Under the pieces are notes generated by a model. It saw nothing but the letters and a program-made list of their open reading frames with translations. It was not told where the DNA came from and made no database searches. The translations under genes were made by a program, and so were the position numbers. DNA of 64,000 nucleotides, from contig NZ_MSDF01000021.1 in NCBI RefSeq assembly GCF_002022275.1, positions 8,668-72,667 on the forward strand, read 5' to 3'. Positions 25,699 through 35,133 of this stretch are shown in pieces. Positions within the stretch are counted from its first letter, which is position 1. The number at the start of each line of letters is the position of its first letter. Source of the stretch: Pseudomonas fluorescens. GTDB taxonomy: Bacteria; Pseudomonadota; Gammaproteobacteria; Pseudomonadales; Pseudomonadaceae.

Positions 25699-26607
25699 GT
25701 GCGCCAGCATTATCTAGCCCTGCTCAGTGTGTTCGCCAGCCTGCCTGCAATGGCCCTCACGTTCCAGACACGTCTGGAGAACATTGAGTGGAAGGTGGAA
25801 GGTGACCAGTTCGAGTGCCGCCTGACCCAGCCGATCACCGATTTCGGCTCGGGTGAGTTCGTGCGCCGGGCGGGCGAGCAAGCGACGTTTCGCCTCAAAG
25901 CCTACAACGGCGCACTGGGCGCGGGCTCTGCCACTCTATTGGCCGCCGCCGCACCCTGGCAGCCGGGCCGTGGTGATATCAACCTGGGCGCCGTGCGTGT
26001 CGGCAGTGGCGATGTGCTGTTCAACAGTTCCCAGGCCCAGGCGGGGCGGTTGTTCGCCGGTTTGCTCGAAGGGCGCAGCCCGACCGTGCGGCACTACGGA
26101 CGCGAAGGTGGCTACTCGGAAATTCGCCTTTTACCGGTGAAGTTCAACAAGGCGTTCAATGATTATCAGCTGTGCACCACCAAGCTGCTGCCGATGAATT
26201 ACGACCAGGTCAAACAGACTGAAGTCGGCTTCCCCGGTGGCGGTATCGAGCTGGACGCAGCGGCGAAGAAGAAACTGGCAGTGATTGTCGCGTTCATGAA
26301 GGCTGATCCCACGGTTAACCATATCGAGTTGAACGGCCATTCCGACAACAGCGGCAATCGCCTGACCAACCGTGACGTCTCACGCCGTCGCGCCCTCGCA
26401 GTGACGGACTACTTCAAGGAAAACGGCATCCCGGAATCGCAGATAACCATGCGTTTCCACGGCGAGAGCTACCCGTTGGCCCCCAACACCAATGCCGCCA
26501 ACCGGGCACGTAACCGTCGCGTGAATATTCAGCTCGAACGCGTGGCTGCGCCTGAAAAACCGGCACCTCAGGCCACTGCCCCGAGCAACCCTGCCCACAC
26601 CTCCTGA
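25699..26607 (+). CDS. motY: Sodium-type flagellar motor protein MotY
   Basis: A 302-residue protein with a signal peptide (GTG start at 25699 after GGAG; cleavage near AMALT). An N-terminal MotY-specific domain covers residues 20-150. A C-terminal OmpA-like peptidoglycan-binding domain has IELNGHSDNSGN and NRARNRRVNIQL. It forms part of the T ring that anchors the MotCD stator to the flagellar basal body. Location between pyrC and argG matches P. aeruginosa motY. Confidence 0.9.
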   Translation: MRQHYLALLSVFASLPAMALTFQTRLENIEWKVEGDQFECRLTQPITDFGSGEFVRRAGEQATFRLKAYNGALGAGSATLLAAAAPWQPGRGDINLGAVRVGSGDVLFNSSQAQAGRLFAGLLEGRSPTVRHYGREGGYSEIRLLPVKFNKAFNDYQLCTTKLLPMNYDQVKQTEVGFPGGGIELDAAAKKKLAVIVAFMKADPTVNHIELNGHSDNSGNRLTNRDVSRRRALAVTDYFKENGIPESQITMRFHGESYPLAPNTNAANRARNRRVNIQLERVAAPEKPAPQATAPSNPAHTS

Positions 26608-26736
26608 GGTGCGACCATCGGTCGCCCTCTCGACATAATCTGTCGCTTTATCTTCATTTGCTGTCGCGCCCCTGTAATTTCATGGTTTTGGTCGGTAGAA
26701 TCGTCGCCTTTCCGTACAACCCCGTGGAGTGATGGC

Positions 26737-27954
26737 ATGGCCGACGTAAACAAGGTCGTTCTCGCGTATTCCGGCGGCCTGGACACTTCGGTGATCCTCA
26801 AGTGGCTGCAGGATACTTATAACTGTGAAGTGGTGACCTTCACCGCTGACCTGGGTCAGGGCGAAGAGGTCGAACCTGCACGTGCCAAGGCGCAAGCCAT
26901 GGGCGTGAAAGAGATCTACATTGACGACCTGCGCGAAGAGTTCGTCCGCGATTTCGTTTTCCCGATGTTTCGCGCCAACACCGTCTACGAAGGCGAGTAC
27001 CTGCTGGGTACTTCCATCGCACGTCCGCTGATCGCCAAGCGCCTGATCGAAATCGCCAACGAAACCGGCGCGGATGCCATTTCCCATGGTGCCACCGGCA
27101 AAGGCAACGACCAGGTCCGTTTCGAACTCGGCGCCTACGCCCTCAAGCCAGGCGTGAAAGTGATTGCTCCGTGGCGTGAATGGGACCTGCTGTCCCGTGA
27201 AAAGCTGATGGATTACGCTGAAAAGCACGCAATCCCGATCGAGCGTCACGGCAAGAAGAAGTCCCCGTACTCGATGGACGCCAACTTGCTGCACATCTCC
27301 TATGAAGGCGGCGTGCTGGAAGACACCTGGACCGAGCACGAAGAAGACATGTGGAAATGGACCGTCTCCCCGGAGAACGCTCCAGACAAGGCCCAGTACC
27401 TGGAACTCACCTACCGCAACGGCGACATCGTCGCGCTGGACGGCGTCGAAATGACCCCGGCTACCGTGCTGGCGACCCTGAACCGCATCGGCGGCGAACA
27501 CGGTATCGGCCGTCTCGACATCGTCGAGAACCGTTACGTGGGCATGAAGTCCCGTGGCTGCTACGAGACGCCAGGCGGCACCATCATGCTGCGCGCCCAC
27601 CGCGCCATCGAGTCCATCACCCTGGACCGCGAAGTGGCTCACCTCAAAGACGAGCTGATGCCCAAGTACGCCAGCCTGATCTACACCGGCTACTGGTGGA
27701 GCCCTGAGCGTCTGATGCTGCAACAAATGATCGACGCTTCCCAGGCCCACGTGAACGGCGTAGTGCGCCTGAAGCTGTACAAGGGCAACGTGATCGTCAC
27801 CGGTCGCAAGTCCGATGAGTCGCTGTTTGACGCCAACATCGCCACCTTCGAAGAAGACGGCGGCGCCTACAACCAGGCGGACGCGGCAGGCTTCATCAAG
27901 TTGAACGCCCTGCGCATGCGCATTGCTGCCAACAAGGGTCGCAAGCTGTTCTGA
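26737..27954 (+). CDS. argG: Argininosuccinate synthase ArgG
   Basis: A 405-residue enzyme joining citrulline and aspartate with ATP in arginine synthesis. The PP-loop AYSGGLDTSVI, HGATGKGNDQVRFE and the C-terminal YKGNVIVTGRKS are diagnostic. Length is standard for the bacterial type-I enzyme. It has its own promoter region after motY and a strong terminator. Confidence 0.97.
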   Translation: MADVNKVVLAYSGGLDTSVILKWLQDTYNCEVVTFTADLGQGEEVEPARAKAQAMGVKEIYIDDLREEFVRDFVFPMFRANTVYEGEYLLGTSIARPLIAKRLIEIANETGADAISHGATGKGNDQVRFELGAYALKPGVKVIAPWREWDLLSREKLMDYAEKHAIPIERHGKKKSPYSMDANLLHISYEGGVLEDTWTEHEEDMWKWTVSPENAPDKAQYLELTYRNGDIVALDGVEMTPATVLATLNRIGGEHGIGRLDIVENRYVGMKSRGCYETPGGTIMLRAHRAIESITLDREVAHLKDELMPKYASLIYTGYWWSPERLMLQQMIDASQAHVNGVVRLKLYKGNVIVTGRKSDESLFDANIATFEEDGGAYNQADAAGFIKLNALRMRIAANKGRKLF

Positions 27955-27970
27955 TTGATCCCTTCGTTGT

Positions 27971-28007
27971 AAAAAATGGCCCCTTATTCAAGGGGCCATT
28001 TTTTTTT
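27971..28007 (+). terminator. Terminator of argG
   Basis: TGGCCCCTT / AAGGGGCCA stem with ATTC loop, A-run before and a run of nine T after. Confidence 0.94.
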
Positions 28008-28574
28008 GCCTGAATAATAGAAACAGCTATTGAATCACCCGTGATGTTTAAAGTTTTCCGGGTCAATGTTTAAGTCTTGTTGAGTGTTGAAGTTTATTGA
28101 TTGGAGACTTCCGCCCGGTTGTACGAATTTTTAACACCTCCACAGGAACTATATCTTACAGAAGTTTCACTACCTTATTACGAAGCGTCTGTAAGACGCT
28201 GAAAGTTCTGTAGGAATTAAGGAAGTTGTAGGCTATGTTGAATGGAACTAAAACAGTCGGATTATTCCCACCAGCCCGCCTGCTCGCCAGCGAGACGCAA
28301 TGGGCATTTCCTGAAAATCGTGTGCGTCCCGTTTACCCTGAGCGTCTTCGAGGGCGGATATTTCCCTCAAAATATGTAAGCTCGCGGAAAGTTCTGAAAG
28401 GCTCAATAAAGTTGCAGGCCTCTGAGTTAATGTTTTTTTGTAGGTTAATTCCGATATCTCTGTGGGTTGGGTCTCTGCTTGCTGTTGCTTGGGGGTGAAT
28501 GCTATCCCAACTATGAAACGACTAGGCTATTGTGCTTGCTCTAAATAATTCGAACAGCGAAAGTGGACTTTCTC
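28008..28574. other. 567-bp AT-richer intergenic region before the response regulator
   Basis: Noticeably lower in GC than the flanks. It contains a perfect 7-bp dyad AGCGTCT-GTA-AGACGCT at 28184-28200, repeated CAGGAAC/TAGGAATT-like words nearby, and one weak candidate gene (28235-28498). The dyad may be a regulator site or RNA hairpin for the downstream regulator. No known element is recognised. Confidence 0.5.
28235..28498 (+). CDS. Possible small protein, unrecognised
   Basis: An 87-codon reading frame preceded by AAGGAAG ten bases before the ATG. The C-terminal third (around FFCRLIPISLWVGSLLAVAW) would make one membrane segment. No family is recognised and codon use is unlike neighbouring genes, so it may be noncoding. 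Confidence 0.2.
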   Translation: MLNGTKTVGLFPPARLLASETQWAFPENRVRPVYPERLRGRIFPSKYVSSRKVLKGSIKLQASELMFFCRLIPISLWVGSLLAVAWG

Positions 28575-29207
28575 ATGAATAAAGTGCTGATCGTGGATGA
28601 TCATCCCGTCATTCGGCTTGCTGTGCGCATGCTAATGGAGCGTCATGGTTATGAAGTCGTTGCCGAGACTGATAACGGCGTCGATGCATTGCAACTTGCA
28701 CGGGAACATGTACCGGACATTGTCATACTGGATATCGGGATTCCCAAGCTCGATGGTCTTGAAGTTATCTGCCGCCTGGCGTCCACCAAGCAGCCCGCGC
28801 CCGTCAAGGTGCTGGTGCTGACGTCTCAGGCACCAGGGCACTTTTCCATGCGTTGCATGCAGGCGGGGGCGGCGGGCTATGTGTGCAAGCAGCAGGACCT
28901 GACCGAGTTGCTGAGCGCCATCAAGGCCGTGCTGTCGGGCTACAGCTACTTTCCCAATCAGGCGCTCAATTCGGTGCGCTCCACCATGGGCAATGCCAGC
29001 GAAGCGGACATGGTCGAGCGCCTGTCAGGTCGCGAGATGATGGTGTTACAGCAATTGGCCCGGGGCAAAACCAACAAGGAAATTGCCGACGGCATGTTTC
29101 TCAGCAACAAGACCGTGAGTACCTACAAGACTCGCCTGCTACTCAAGCTCAACGCGCGCTCCCTTGTCGATCTGATCGAGCTGGCCCAACGCAACGGTCT
29201 CGTCTAG
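28575..29207 (+). CDS. NarL/LuxR-family response regulator
   Basis: A 210-residue two-domain regulator. The receiver domain has the acidic pair D8-D9, phospho-acceptor D53 in VILDIGIPKLDG and a Lys in the GYVCKQQD stretch. The C-terminal LuxR helix-turn-helix shows LSGREMMVLQQLARGKTNKE and FLSNKTVSTYKTRLLLKL. ATG 28575 is used in place of a GTG four codons earlier. No kinase gene is adjacent, so its partner is unknown. The receiver resembles BvgA/RocA-type fimbrial regulators, but that is only similarity. Confidence 0.85.
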   Translation: MNKVLIVDDHPVIRLAVRMLMERHGYEVVAETDNGVDALQLAREHVPDIVILDIGIPKLDGLEVICRLASTKQPAPVKVLVLTSQAPGHFSMRCMQAGAAGYVCKQQDLTELLSAIKAVLSGYSYFPNQALNSVRSTMGNASEADMVERLSGREMMVLQQLARGKTNKEIADGMFLSNKTVSTYKTRLLLKLNARSLVDLIELAQRNGLV

Positions 29208-29246
29208 GGGAGGCGCCGTACCGATCCAGCACAGGAATAACCGGCA

Positions 29247-29272
29247 CAAAAAAGCCTCCGTCAGGGAGGCTT
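29247..29272 (-). terminator. Terminator for the PA3496-like gene
   Basis: AAGCCTCC / GGAGGCTT hairpin; on the minus strand it is followed by six T. It lies between the convergent regulator and the small minus-strand gene. Confidence 0.85.
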
Positions 29273-29291
29273 CCGGTCATCAACGGGTCGA

Positions 29292-29474
29292 TCAGAGGTC
29301 GAAGTCGTAATCGGCCAGTTGTTTTTGCAAGCGCCGCTCTTCCAGAAGGTTGTCGATAGTGCGGCGTTTGCTCAAATTGGTCTTGGCCACCTCTGCAACG
29401 GGTGCTTCCCCCTCATCATCTGACTCTGCAACGAGGTCGTCTTCCACATCCAATTGTTCTTTGCCAGTGCTCAT
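29292..29474 (-). CDS. Small acidic PA3496-family protein
   Basis: A 60-residue, highly charged protein: an acidic N-terminal half (QLDVEDDLVAESDDEGEA) followed by a basic helix RRTIDNLLEERRLQKQL and the acidic end DYDFDL. ATG 29474 follows GGAG and is preferred over a GTG three codons upstream. It resembles the small conserved gene PA3496 that neighbours nth in P. aeruginosa. It is intact but of unknown function. Confidence 0.7.
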   Translation of the reverse strand: MSTGKEQLDVEDDLVAESDDEGEAPVAEVAKTNLSKRRTIDNLLEERRLQKQLADYDFDL

Positions 29475-29581
29475 AAGGTTCACTCCGGGCTAAGACTGCC
29501 GTTGGCGCTCCTTATAACGATAATCCACGAAGGGGTAAAAAAGATTTTTTCAATCGACTGATCGAGAAAACCATTGATCCC

Positions 29582-30220
29582 TCAATCGTCGGACGTCTTT
29601 TCCTTGTATTCGCACAGGTCTTCGATGCGGCAACTCCCGCAGCGTGGCTTGCGGGCCTGGCACACGTAGCGGCCGTGAAGGATCAGCCAGTGATGGGAAT
29701 CGAGCAGGTAAGGCTTGGGCACGAACTTCATCAGTTGCTTTTCCACCTCCACCACATTCCTGCCGCGCGCAATGCCGGTGCGATTGCTGACGCGGAAAAT
29801 ATGCGTGTCCACTGCCATGGTCAACTGCCGAAAGGCGGTGTTGAGCACCACGTTCGCGGTTTTACGACCCACGCCAGGGAGGGCCTCCAGGGCTTCGCGA
29901 GACTCGGGCACTTCGCTGCCATGCAGCTCGACGAGCAAGCGGCAGGTCTCGATCACATTCTTGGCCTTGCTGTTGTAAAGGCCGATGGTTTTTATGTATT
30001 CCGACAAGCCCTCGACGCCCAGCGCATAAATGGCCTCTGGCGTGTTAGCGACCGGGTACAGCTTGGCCGTGGCCTTGTTGACACCAACGTCTGTGGATTG
30101 AGCTGACAGGATCACCGCAATCAGCAACTCGAACGGCGTGCTGTAAGCCAGTTCGGTTTTCGGTTCCGGATTGTCCTCGTGAAACCTGCGGAAAATTTCC
30201 AGGCGTTTTGCGGCATTCAT
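29582..30220 (-). CDS. nth: Endonuclease III (DNA glycosylase/AP lyase)
   Basis: A 212-residue HhH-GPD enzyme removing oxidised pyrimidines. Catalytic Lys is in the helix-hairpin-helix LPGVGRKTANVVLN and catalytic Asp in VDTHIFRVSNRTG. The C-terminal 4Fe-4S loop has C-x6-C-x2-C-x5-C (CQARKPRCGSCRIEDLC). ATG 30220 gives the family length. It follows an rnfB-like gene, as at the end of the rnf operon in relatives. Confidence 0.95.
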   Translation of the reverse strand: MNAAKRLEIFRRFHEDNPEPKTELAYSTPFELLIAVILSAQSTDVGVNKATAKLYPVANTPEAIYALGVEGLSEYIKTIGLYNSKAKNVIETCRLLVELHGSEVPESREALEALPGVGRKTANVVLNTAFRQLTMAVDTHIFRVSNRTGIARGRNVVEVEKQLMKFVPKPYLLDSHHWLILHGRYVCQARKPRCGSCRIEDLCEYKEKTSDD

Positions 30221-30285
30221 GGGGCTGGCGGTTCCTTGCAGAAGGTCGGCGCGATTGTAGCAACACACCGCAGGTTTTTAGCTGA

Positions 30286-31236
30286 TCAGACGTTGCTGCA
30301 GGCATCCACTTGACGCTGCGCCTCGTCGAGATTGCGTTGCGCCTCGGCCAGTTGCTGCGGGTCGGCGTTCACATCCTGGGCTTTCTTTAACGCCGCGCGG
30401 CGCATTGCCAGCTGGATTTTGGCGCGCTTCAAATCGGCGGTGTTGCCCGTCGCTATCATCGGCGCGGTGTGGGCCTCAAGGCCCGCCAGTGCTCTCTCAG
30501 CCGCTTCGAATTGCCGCTGCAGCACGATCAACTGCGACTGTTGCTCAAAGGTCGGTGGGTGACCAAATGCCTTCAAGGATTTGTGCAGTTGGGCACGACT
30601 CATCGCCACCGTGATCCTGGCTTTCTTGACTGCCGCATCCTGAGCGGCATCAGCTTGTACAGGCACAGTCGGCGCCGGGCGCTTGGCCCGAGCCAGGCGT
30701 TCAGCGAGCTTTTGAGCCTCTTCGCGCTGCAGCCGCGCATTACGTTGTTCAAAGCGGCGCCGTGCACGGTCGCGTTTGAGGCTGCGTTCATGGCGCTGCT
30801 GATCGCTGGCAGCCACGTCACCGACAAGCGGCAACACCAGGGTCGCTGGGCGCATTTCAATGCAGTCCACAGGGCAGGGCGCGACACACAGGTCGCAACC
30901 GGTGCATTCGTCCATGATGACGGTGTGCATCAACTTGGCGGCGCCGACAATCGCATCCACCGGGCAAGCCTGAATGCATTTGGTACAGCCGATGCACTCC
31001 GCCTCACGGATATAGGCGACCTGGGCGGGGGCTTTCCCGCGGCTGGTATCCAGTTCCAGCACCGGCACGCGCAGCAATTGCGCCAGGCCTGCGATGGTCT
31101 CCTGCCCACCGGGCGGGCACTTGTTGATCGCCTCGCCAAGCGCGATGCCCTCGGCGTAAGGCTTGCAGCCCGGGTGCCCGCACTTGCCGCATTGGGTCTG
31201 CGGCAGCAGCGCGTCGATACGTTGAGTCAGGTTCAT
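30286..31236 (-). CDS. rnfB: Orphan RnfB/RsxB-like iron-sulfur protein
   Basis: A 316-residue protein. Residues 1-50 hold the RnfB cluster motif CGKCGHPGCKPYAEG. Residues 75-140 hold two ferredoxin 4Fe-4S motifs (CIGCTKCIQACP, CTGCDLCVAPCP). A long Arg/Ala/Gln-rich helical extension follows (about 160-316). The usual N-terminal membrane anchor of RnfB is missing: the ATG at 31236 begins MNLTQRIDALLP. No rnfA, C, D, G or E gene is beside it, although these adjoin nth in P. aeruginosa. It may supply electrons to a different partner. Confidence 0.85.
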   Translation of the reverse strand: MNLTQRIDALLPQTQCGKCGHPGCKPYAEGIALGEAINKCPPGGQETIAGLAQLLRVPVLELDTSRGKAPAQVAYIREAECIGCTKCIQACPVDAIVGAAKLMHTVIMDECTGCDLCVAPCPVDCIEMRPATLVLPLVGDVAASDQQRHERSLKRDRARRRFEQRNARLQREEAQKLAERLARAKRPAPTVPVQADAAQDAAVKKARITVAMSRAQLHKSLKAFGHPPTFEQQSQLIVLQRQFEAAERALAGLEAHTAPMIATGNTADLKRAKIQLAMRRAALKKAQDVNADPQQLAEAQRNLDEAQRQVDACSNV

Positions 31237-31335
31237 GGGAGGATCATTGGCATGCCGGTTAGACGAACAGGGCCTGGGTGGTGAGCCCGCAAGTTGTAGT
31301 GAGCGAGATTCTATCTGTTGTGGCTTGTGGGCTTG

Positions 31336-31469
31336 TTGTGGCGAGCGGGCTTGCCCCGCGTTGGGCTGCGGAGCAGCCCCATTACTGCCATCACGGTTTC
31401 TATAAATAGGACTGAGTCGCTGGTTTAGGGCCGCTGCGCGACCCAACGCGGGGCAAGCCCGCTCACTAC
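31336..31469. repeat. Paired REP element (GTGGCGAGCGGGCTTGC type)
   Basis: Arms GTGGCGAGCGGGCTTGCCCC / complement, inner arms around GTTGGGCTGCG and CGACCCAACGC. It lies between metG and rnfB. The right outer arm has decayed (CTCACTACA). Confidence 0.85.
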
Positions 31470-31495
31470 AACAACCACAAGCACAGCCTTCTGGC

Positions 31496-33547
31496 TTACT
31501 TGATACGTTGACCCGGCTTGGCGCCGCTGTCAGGGCTCAGCAGGTAAATCTCTTCACCGCCAGGGCCTGCCGCCATCACCATGCCTTCGGAAATACCGAA
31601 TTTCATTTTCCGTGGCTTGAGGTTGGCGATCATCATGGTCAGGCGACCATCGAGCTTGGACGGGTCCGGGTACGCGCTCTTGATCCCGGAGAACACGTTG
31701 CGTTGCTCGTCACCGATGTCCAGCGTCAGGCGCAGCAGCTTGTCGGCGCCTTCCACGGCTTCGGCCTTGATGATCAGCGCCACGCGCAGGTCCACGGCAG
31801 CAAAGGCGTCGAAATCGATTTCCGCAGAAATCGGGTCCTTGGCCAGCTCGCCATTGCCCGCAGGTGCCGCCGAACCTGTGTCCGTTTGGCTGGCCACCAG
31901 GTCTTCTTTCGACGCGTCTGTCATGGCCTGTACCTTGACCGGGTCGATACGGGTCATCAGCGGCTTGAACTCGTTCAGCTGATGGTTGCTGAGCAAGGTA
32001 GCGTGATCATTCCAGGTCAGCGGCGCGACGTTCAGGAACGCCTCGGCATCGGCAGCCAGCAACGGCAGCACGGGTTTGAGGAAGATCACCAGTTGGCGGA
32101 ACAGGTTGACGCCCGTGGCGCAGATCGCCTGGACTTCAGCCTGCTTGCCTTCCTGCTTGTTCAGCGACCACGGCGCCTTGTCGGCGATCCAGGCATTGGC
32201 ACGGTCGGCCAAGCCCATGATCTCGCGCATGGCGCGTGCAAAGTCGCGGGCCTCATAGGCGTCGGCGATGCTTGGCGCGGCGGCCAGGAACGCGTCAGTC
32301 AGCTCTGGCGCGGCGTTTTCCGCCACCAGCACACCGGCGTTGCCCTTGTGGATAAACCCGGCGCAACGGCTGGCGATGTTGACCACTTTGCCGACCAGGT
32401 CTGAGTTGACCTTCTGTACGAAGTCTTCCAGGTTCAAGTCGAGGTCGTCGACGCCACGGCCCAGCTTGGAGGCGTAGTAGTAGCGCAGGTATTCCGGCGA
32501 CAGGTGGTCCAGGTAGGTGCGCGCCTTGATAAAGGTGCCACGCGACTTGGACATTTTCTGCCCGTTGACCGTCAGGTACCCGTGCACGGCAATGCCGGTT
32601 GGCTTGCGGTAGCCCGAACCTTCAAGCATCGCTGGCCAGAACAGCGCGTGGAAATTGACGATGTCCTTGCCGATGAAGTGGTACAGCTCGGCGGTGGAAT
32701 CCTTGTTCCAGAACGCGTCGAAGTCCAGCTCCGGCGTGCGGTCGCACAGGTTCTTGAAGCTGGCCATGTAGCCGATCGGCGCATCCAGCCACACATAGAA
32801 ATATTTGCCCGGCTCATCCGGAATTTCGAAACCGAAATACGGCGCATCGCGGGAGATGTCCCACTGTTGCAGGCCGGCGTCCAGCCATTCGGCGATCTTG
32901 TTGGCCACGGCATCCTGCAGCGTGCCGCTGCGGGTCCAGGTTTGCAGCATTTGCTGGAAGTCCGGGAGCTTGAAGAAGAAGTGCTGGGAATCCTTGAGCA
33001 CCGGCGTGGCGCCCGAGATGGCCGACTTCGGATCTTTCAGGTCAGTCGGTGCATAGGTGGCACCGCATTTCTCGCAGTTGTCGCCGTACTGGTCTTCGGT
33101 TCCGCATTTCGGGCAGGTGCCTTTGATGAAGCGGTCGGCCAGGAACATTTTCTTTTCCGGGTCGAAATACTGGGTAATCGACCGCGTGTCGATGTGCCCG
33201 GCGTCGCGCAGACGCTTGTAGATCTGGCTCGACAGCTCGCGGTTTTCGTCGGAGTGGGTCGAATGGAAGTTGTCGAAATCCACCAGGAACTCGGCAAAGT
33301 CGGCGCTGTGTTCAGCCTGCACATTGGCGATCAGTTGTTCCGGGGTGATCCCTTCCTTTTCGGCGCGCAGCATGATGGCCGAACCGTGGGCGTCGTCCGC
33401 GCAGACATAAATGCATTGATTGCCGCGATGCTTCTGGAAGCGCACCCACATATCAGTCTGGATGTACTCAAGCATATGGCCAAGATGGATCGAACCATTG
33501 GCATAGGGCAGGGCGCTGGTGACGAGGATCTTGCGTGGCTCGGACAT
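31496..33547 (-). CDS. metG: Methionyl-tRNA synthetase
   Basis: A 683-residue class-I synthetase. The HIGH-type motif is HLGHM near residue 24, the zinc knuckle lies in CPKCGTEDQYGDNCEKC, and the KMSKS loop is KMSKSRG. The C-terminal tRNA-binding (Trbp111-like) domain covers about residues 580-683, giving a homodimeric type-1 enzyme. It is divergent from apbC. Confidence 0.97.
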   Translation of the reverse strand: MSEPRKILVTSALPYANGSIHLGHMLEYIQTDMWVRFQKHRGNQCIYVCADDAHGSAIMLRAEKEGITPEQLIANVQAEHSADFAEFLVDFDNFHSTHSDENRELSSQIYKRLRDAGHIDTRSITQYFDPEKKMFLADRFIKGTCPKCGTEDQYGDNCEKCGATYAPTDLKDPKSAISGATPVLKDSQHFFFKLPDFQQMLQTWTRSGTLQDAVANKIAEWLDAGLQQWDISRDAPYFGFEIPDEPGKYFYVWLDAPIGYMASFKNLCDRTPELDFDAFWNKDSTAELYHFIGKDIVNFHALFWPAMLEGSGYRKPTGIAVHGYLTVNGQKMSKSRGTFIKARTYLDHLSPEYLRYYYASKLGRGVDDLDLNLEDFVQKVNSDLVGKVVNIASRCAGFIHKGNAGVLVAENAAPELTDAFLAAAPSIADAYEARDFARAMREIMGLADRANAWIADKAPWSLNKQEGKQAEVQAICATGVNLFRQLVIFLKPVLPLLAADAEAFLNVAPLTWNDHATLLSNHQLNEFKPLMTRIDPVKVQAMTDASKEDLVASQTDTGSAAPAGNGELAKDPISAEIDFDAFAAVDLRVALIIKAEAVEGADKLLRLTLDIGDEQRNVFSGIKSAYPDPSKLDGRLTMMIANLKPRKMKFGISEGMVMAAGPGGEEIYLLSPDSGAKPGQRIK

Positions 33548-33719
33548 GGGGCTCGGCTACTTGATGAAACGGAGGTCGGCCACTATAAAGCGCCGGGAAA
33601 TTTATTTCACCCCGTGAGGCTGTTTCAGCATCTTCCAGACCGTCGAAAGCATGCCGTTGGGCGACCGGAACGGTTAGGATAGCCGCCTGTTTCAGTCAGT
33701 CTTTTTTCGGGAGTAGCCC

Positions 33720-34814
33720 ATGAGCGCCGTCAATCGCGCAGCGGTGGAAGCCGTTCTTCGCCAGTACACCGACCCCTATTTGAACCAGGATCCGGTCAGC
33801 GCCGGCTGTGTACGCGCCATCGAGGTCCAGGGCGACCAGGTGTCGGTCCAGTTGGAACTGGGCTATGCCGCAGGCCTGTTCAAGAACGGCTGGGCGCAAA
33901 TGTTGCAAATGGCCATTGAAGGCCTTGATGGCGTGCGTTCGGCCAAGGTCGACATCCAGTGTGTGATCGCCGCGCACAAGGCCCAGGCGCAGGTTCCGGG
34001 CCTGGCCAACGTCAAGAACGTGGTCGCCGTGGCCTCCGGCAAGGGCGGCGTAGGCAAATCCACCACGGCGGCCAACCTCGCGCTGGCGTTGGCCCGCGAA
34101 GGTGCGCGCGTGGGCATTCTCGACGCCGATATCTACGGCCCAAGCCAAGGGGTGATGTTCGGCATCGCCGAAGGCACGCGGCCCAAGGTCAAGGATCAGA
34201 AATGGTTTGTGCCGATTGAGTCCCATGGCGTGGAAGTCATGTCCATGGCGTTTCTCACCGACGACAACACGCCGATGGTCTGGCGTGGGCCGATGGTGTC
34301 CGGCGCGTTGCTGCAATTGGTCACCCAAACCGCGTGGGGCGATCTGGATTACCTGGTGATCGACATGCCGCCGGGCACGGGTGATATCCAGCTGACCCTG
34401 GCGCAGAAAGTCCCGGTGGCCGGCTCGGTCATCGTGACCACGCCTCAAGACTTGGCGTTGCTCGATGCCAAGAAGGGCGTGGAGATGTTCCGCAAGGTGA
34501 ATATCCCGGTGCTCGGCGTGGTGGAAAACATGGCCGTGCACATTTGCTCCAACTGCGGCCACGCCGAGCATTTGTTTGGTGAAGGCGGCGGCGAAAAACT
34601 CGCGACCCAGTACGGCGTTGAACTGCTGGCCTCGTTGCCACTGTCGATGCTGATTCGCGAACAGGCCGATGGCGGCAAACCTACCGTGGTGGCCGAGCCT
34701 GACAGCCCGGTCGCCATGATCTATCAGGAACTGGCCCGCCACGTGGGCGCCCGGATTGTGTTGCAGGAAGCCGCGGCACCGGCGATGCCGACGATTACGG
34801 TCAGCGACGACTGA
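33720..34814 (+). CDS. apbC: Iron-sulfur cluster carrier ApbC/Mrp
   Basis: A 364-residue P-loop NTPase. The N-terminal MIP18/DUF59 domain covers residues 1-85. The deviant Walker A VASGKGGVGKSTTAANLA and the C-terminal C-x-x-C in ICSNCGHAE, which bridges a 4Fe-4S cluster, are intact. It loads Fe-S clusters onto target proteins. It is divergent from metG and followed by a REP and a terminator. Confidence 0.95.
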   Translation: MSAVNRAAVEAVLRQYTDPYLNQDPVSAGCVRAIEVQGDQVSVQLELGYAAGLFKNGWAQMLQMAIEGLDGVRSAKVDIQCVIAAHKAQAQVPGLANVKNVVAVASGKGGVGKSTTAANLALALAREGARVGILDADIYGPSQGVMFGIAEGTRPKVKDQKWFVPIESHGVEVMSMAFLTDDNTPMVWRGPMVSGALLQLVTQTAWGDLDYLVIDMPPGTGDIQLTLAQKVPVAGSVIVTTPQDLALLDAKKGVEMFRKVNIPVLGVVENMAVHICSNCGHAEHLFGEGGGEKLATQYGVELLASLPLSMLIREQADGGKPTVVAEPDSPVAMIYQELARHVGARIVLQEAAAPAMPTITVSDD

Positions 34815-34882
34815 TTCGGCTATAAGGCAAGGATGCCTCGGCTGCGCCGTAATGCTATCGGAGTCTCGAGCGTTCGCACCCT

Positions 34883-35015
34883 TGTGGCGAGCGGGCTTGC
34901 CCGCGTTGGGCTGCGTAGCAGCCCCCCCGACAGCCAAAGCGGTTTGTCTGACACTATGGAGTTTGTCTTGATGGGGCTGCTTCGCAACCCAACGCGGGCA
35001 AGCCCGCTCGCCACA
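34883..35015. repeat. Paired REP element downstream of apbC
   Basis: Arms GTGGCGAGCGGGCTTGCCCG / complement, inner GTTGGGCTGCG..CGCAACCCAACGC. Same family as at 12.4, 23.6 and 31.3 kb. It lies at what appears to be the junction between the metG-apbC block and the rsmZ-fdxA-mutS block. Confidence 0.88.
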
Positions 35016-35056
35016 GGTACGGCGTCACATACCTGCCTATTCCAAAACTGAAAAGC

Positions 35057-35081
35057 GCCTCGGCATTGCCGGGGCTTTTTC
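35057..35081 (+). terminator. Terminator downstream of apbC
   Basis: GCCTCGGC / GCCGGGGC stem (one G-T pair), 3-nt loop and a run of five T. Confidence 0.75.
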
Positions 35082-35133
35082 TTGTCTGGGGATCGGTCAG
35101 CAGGGTGCAGTTACGCTTTTACGCAATTGCGCG

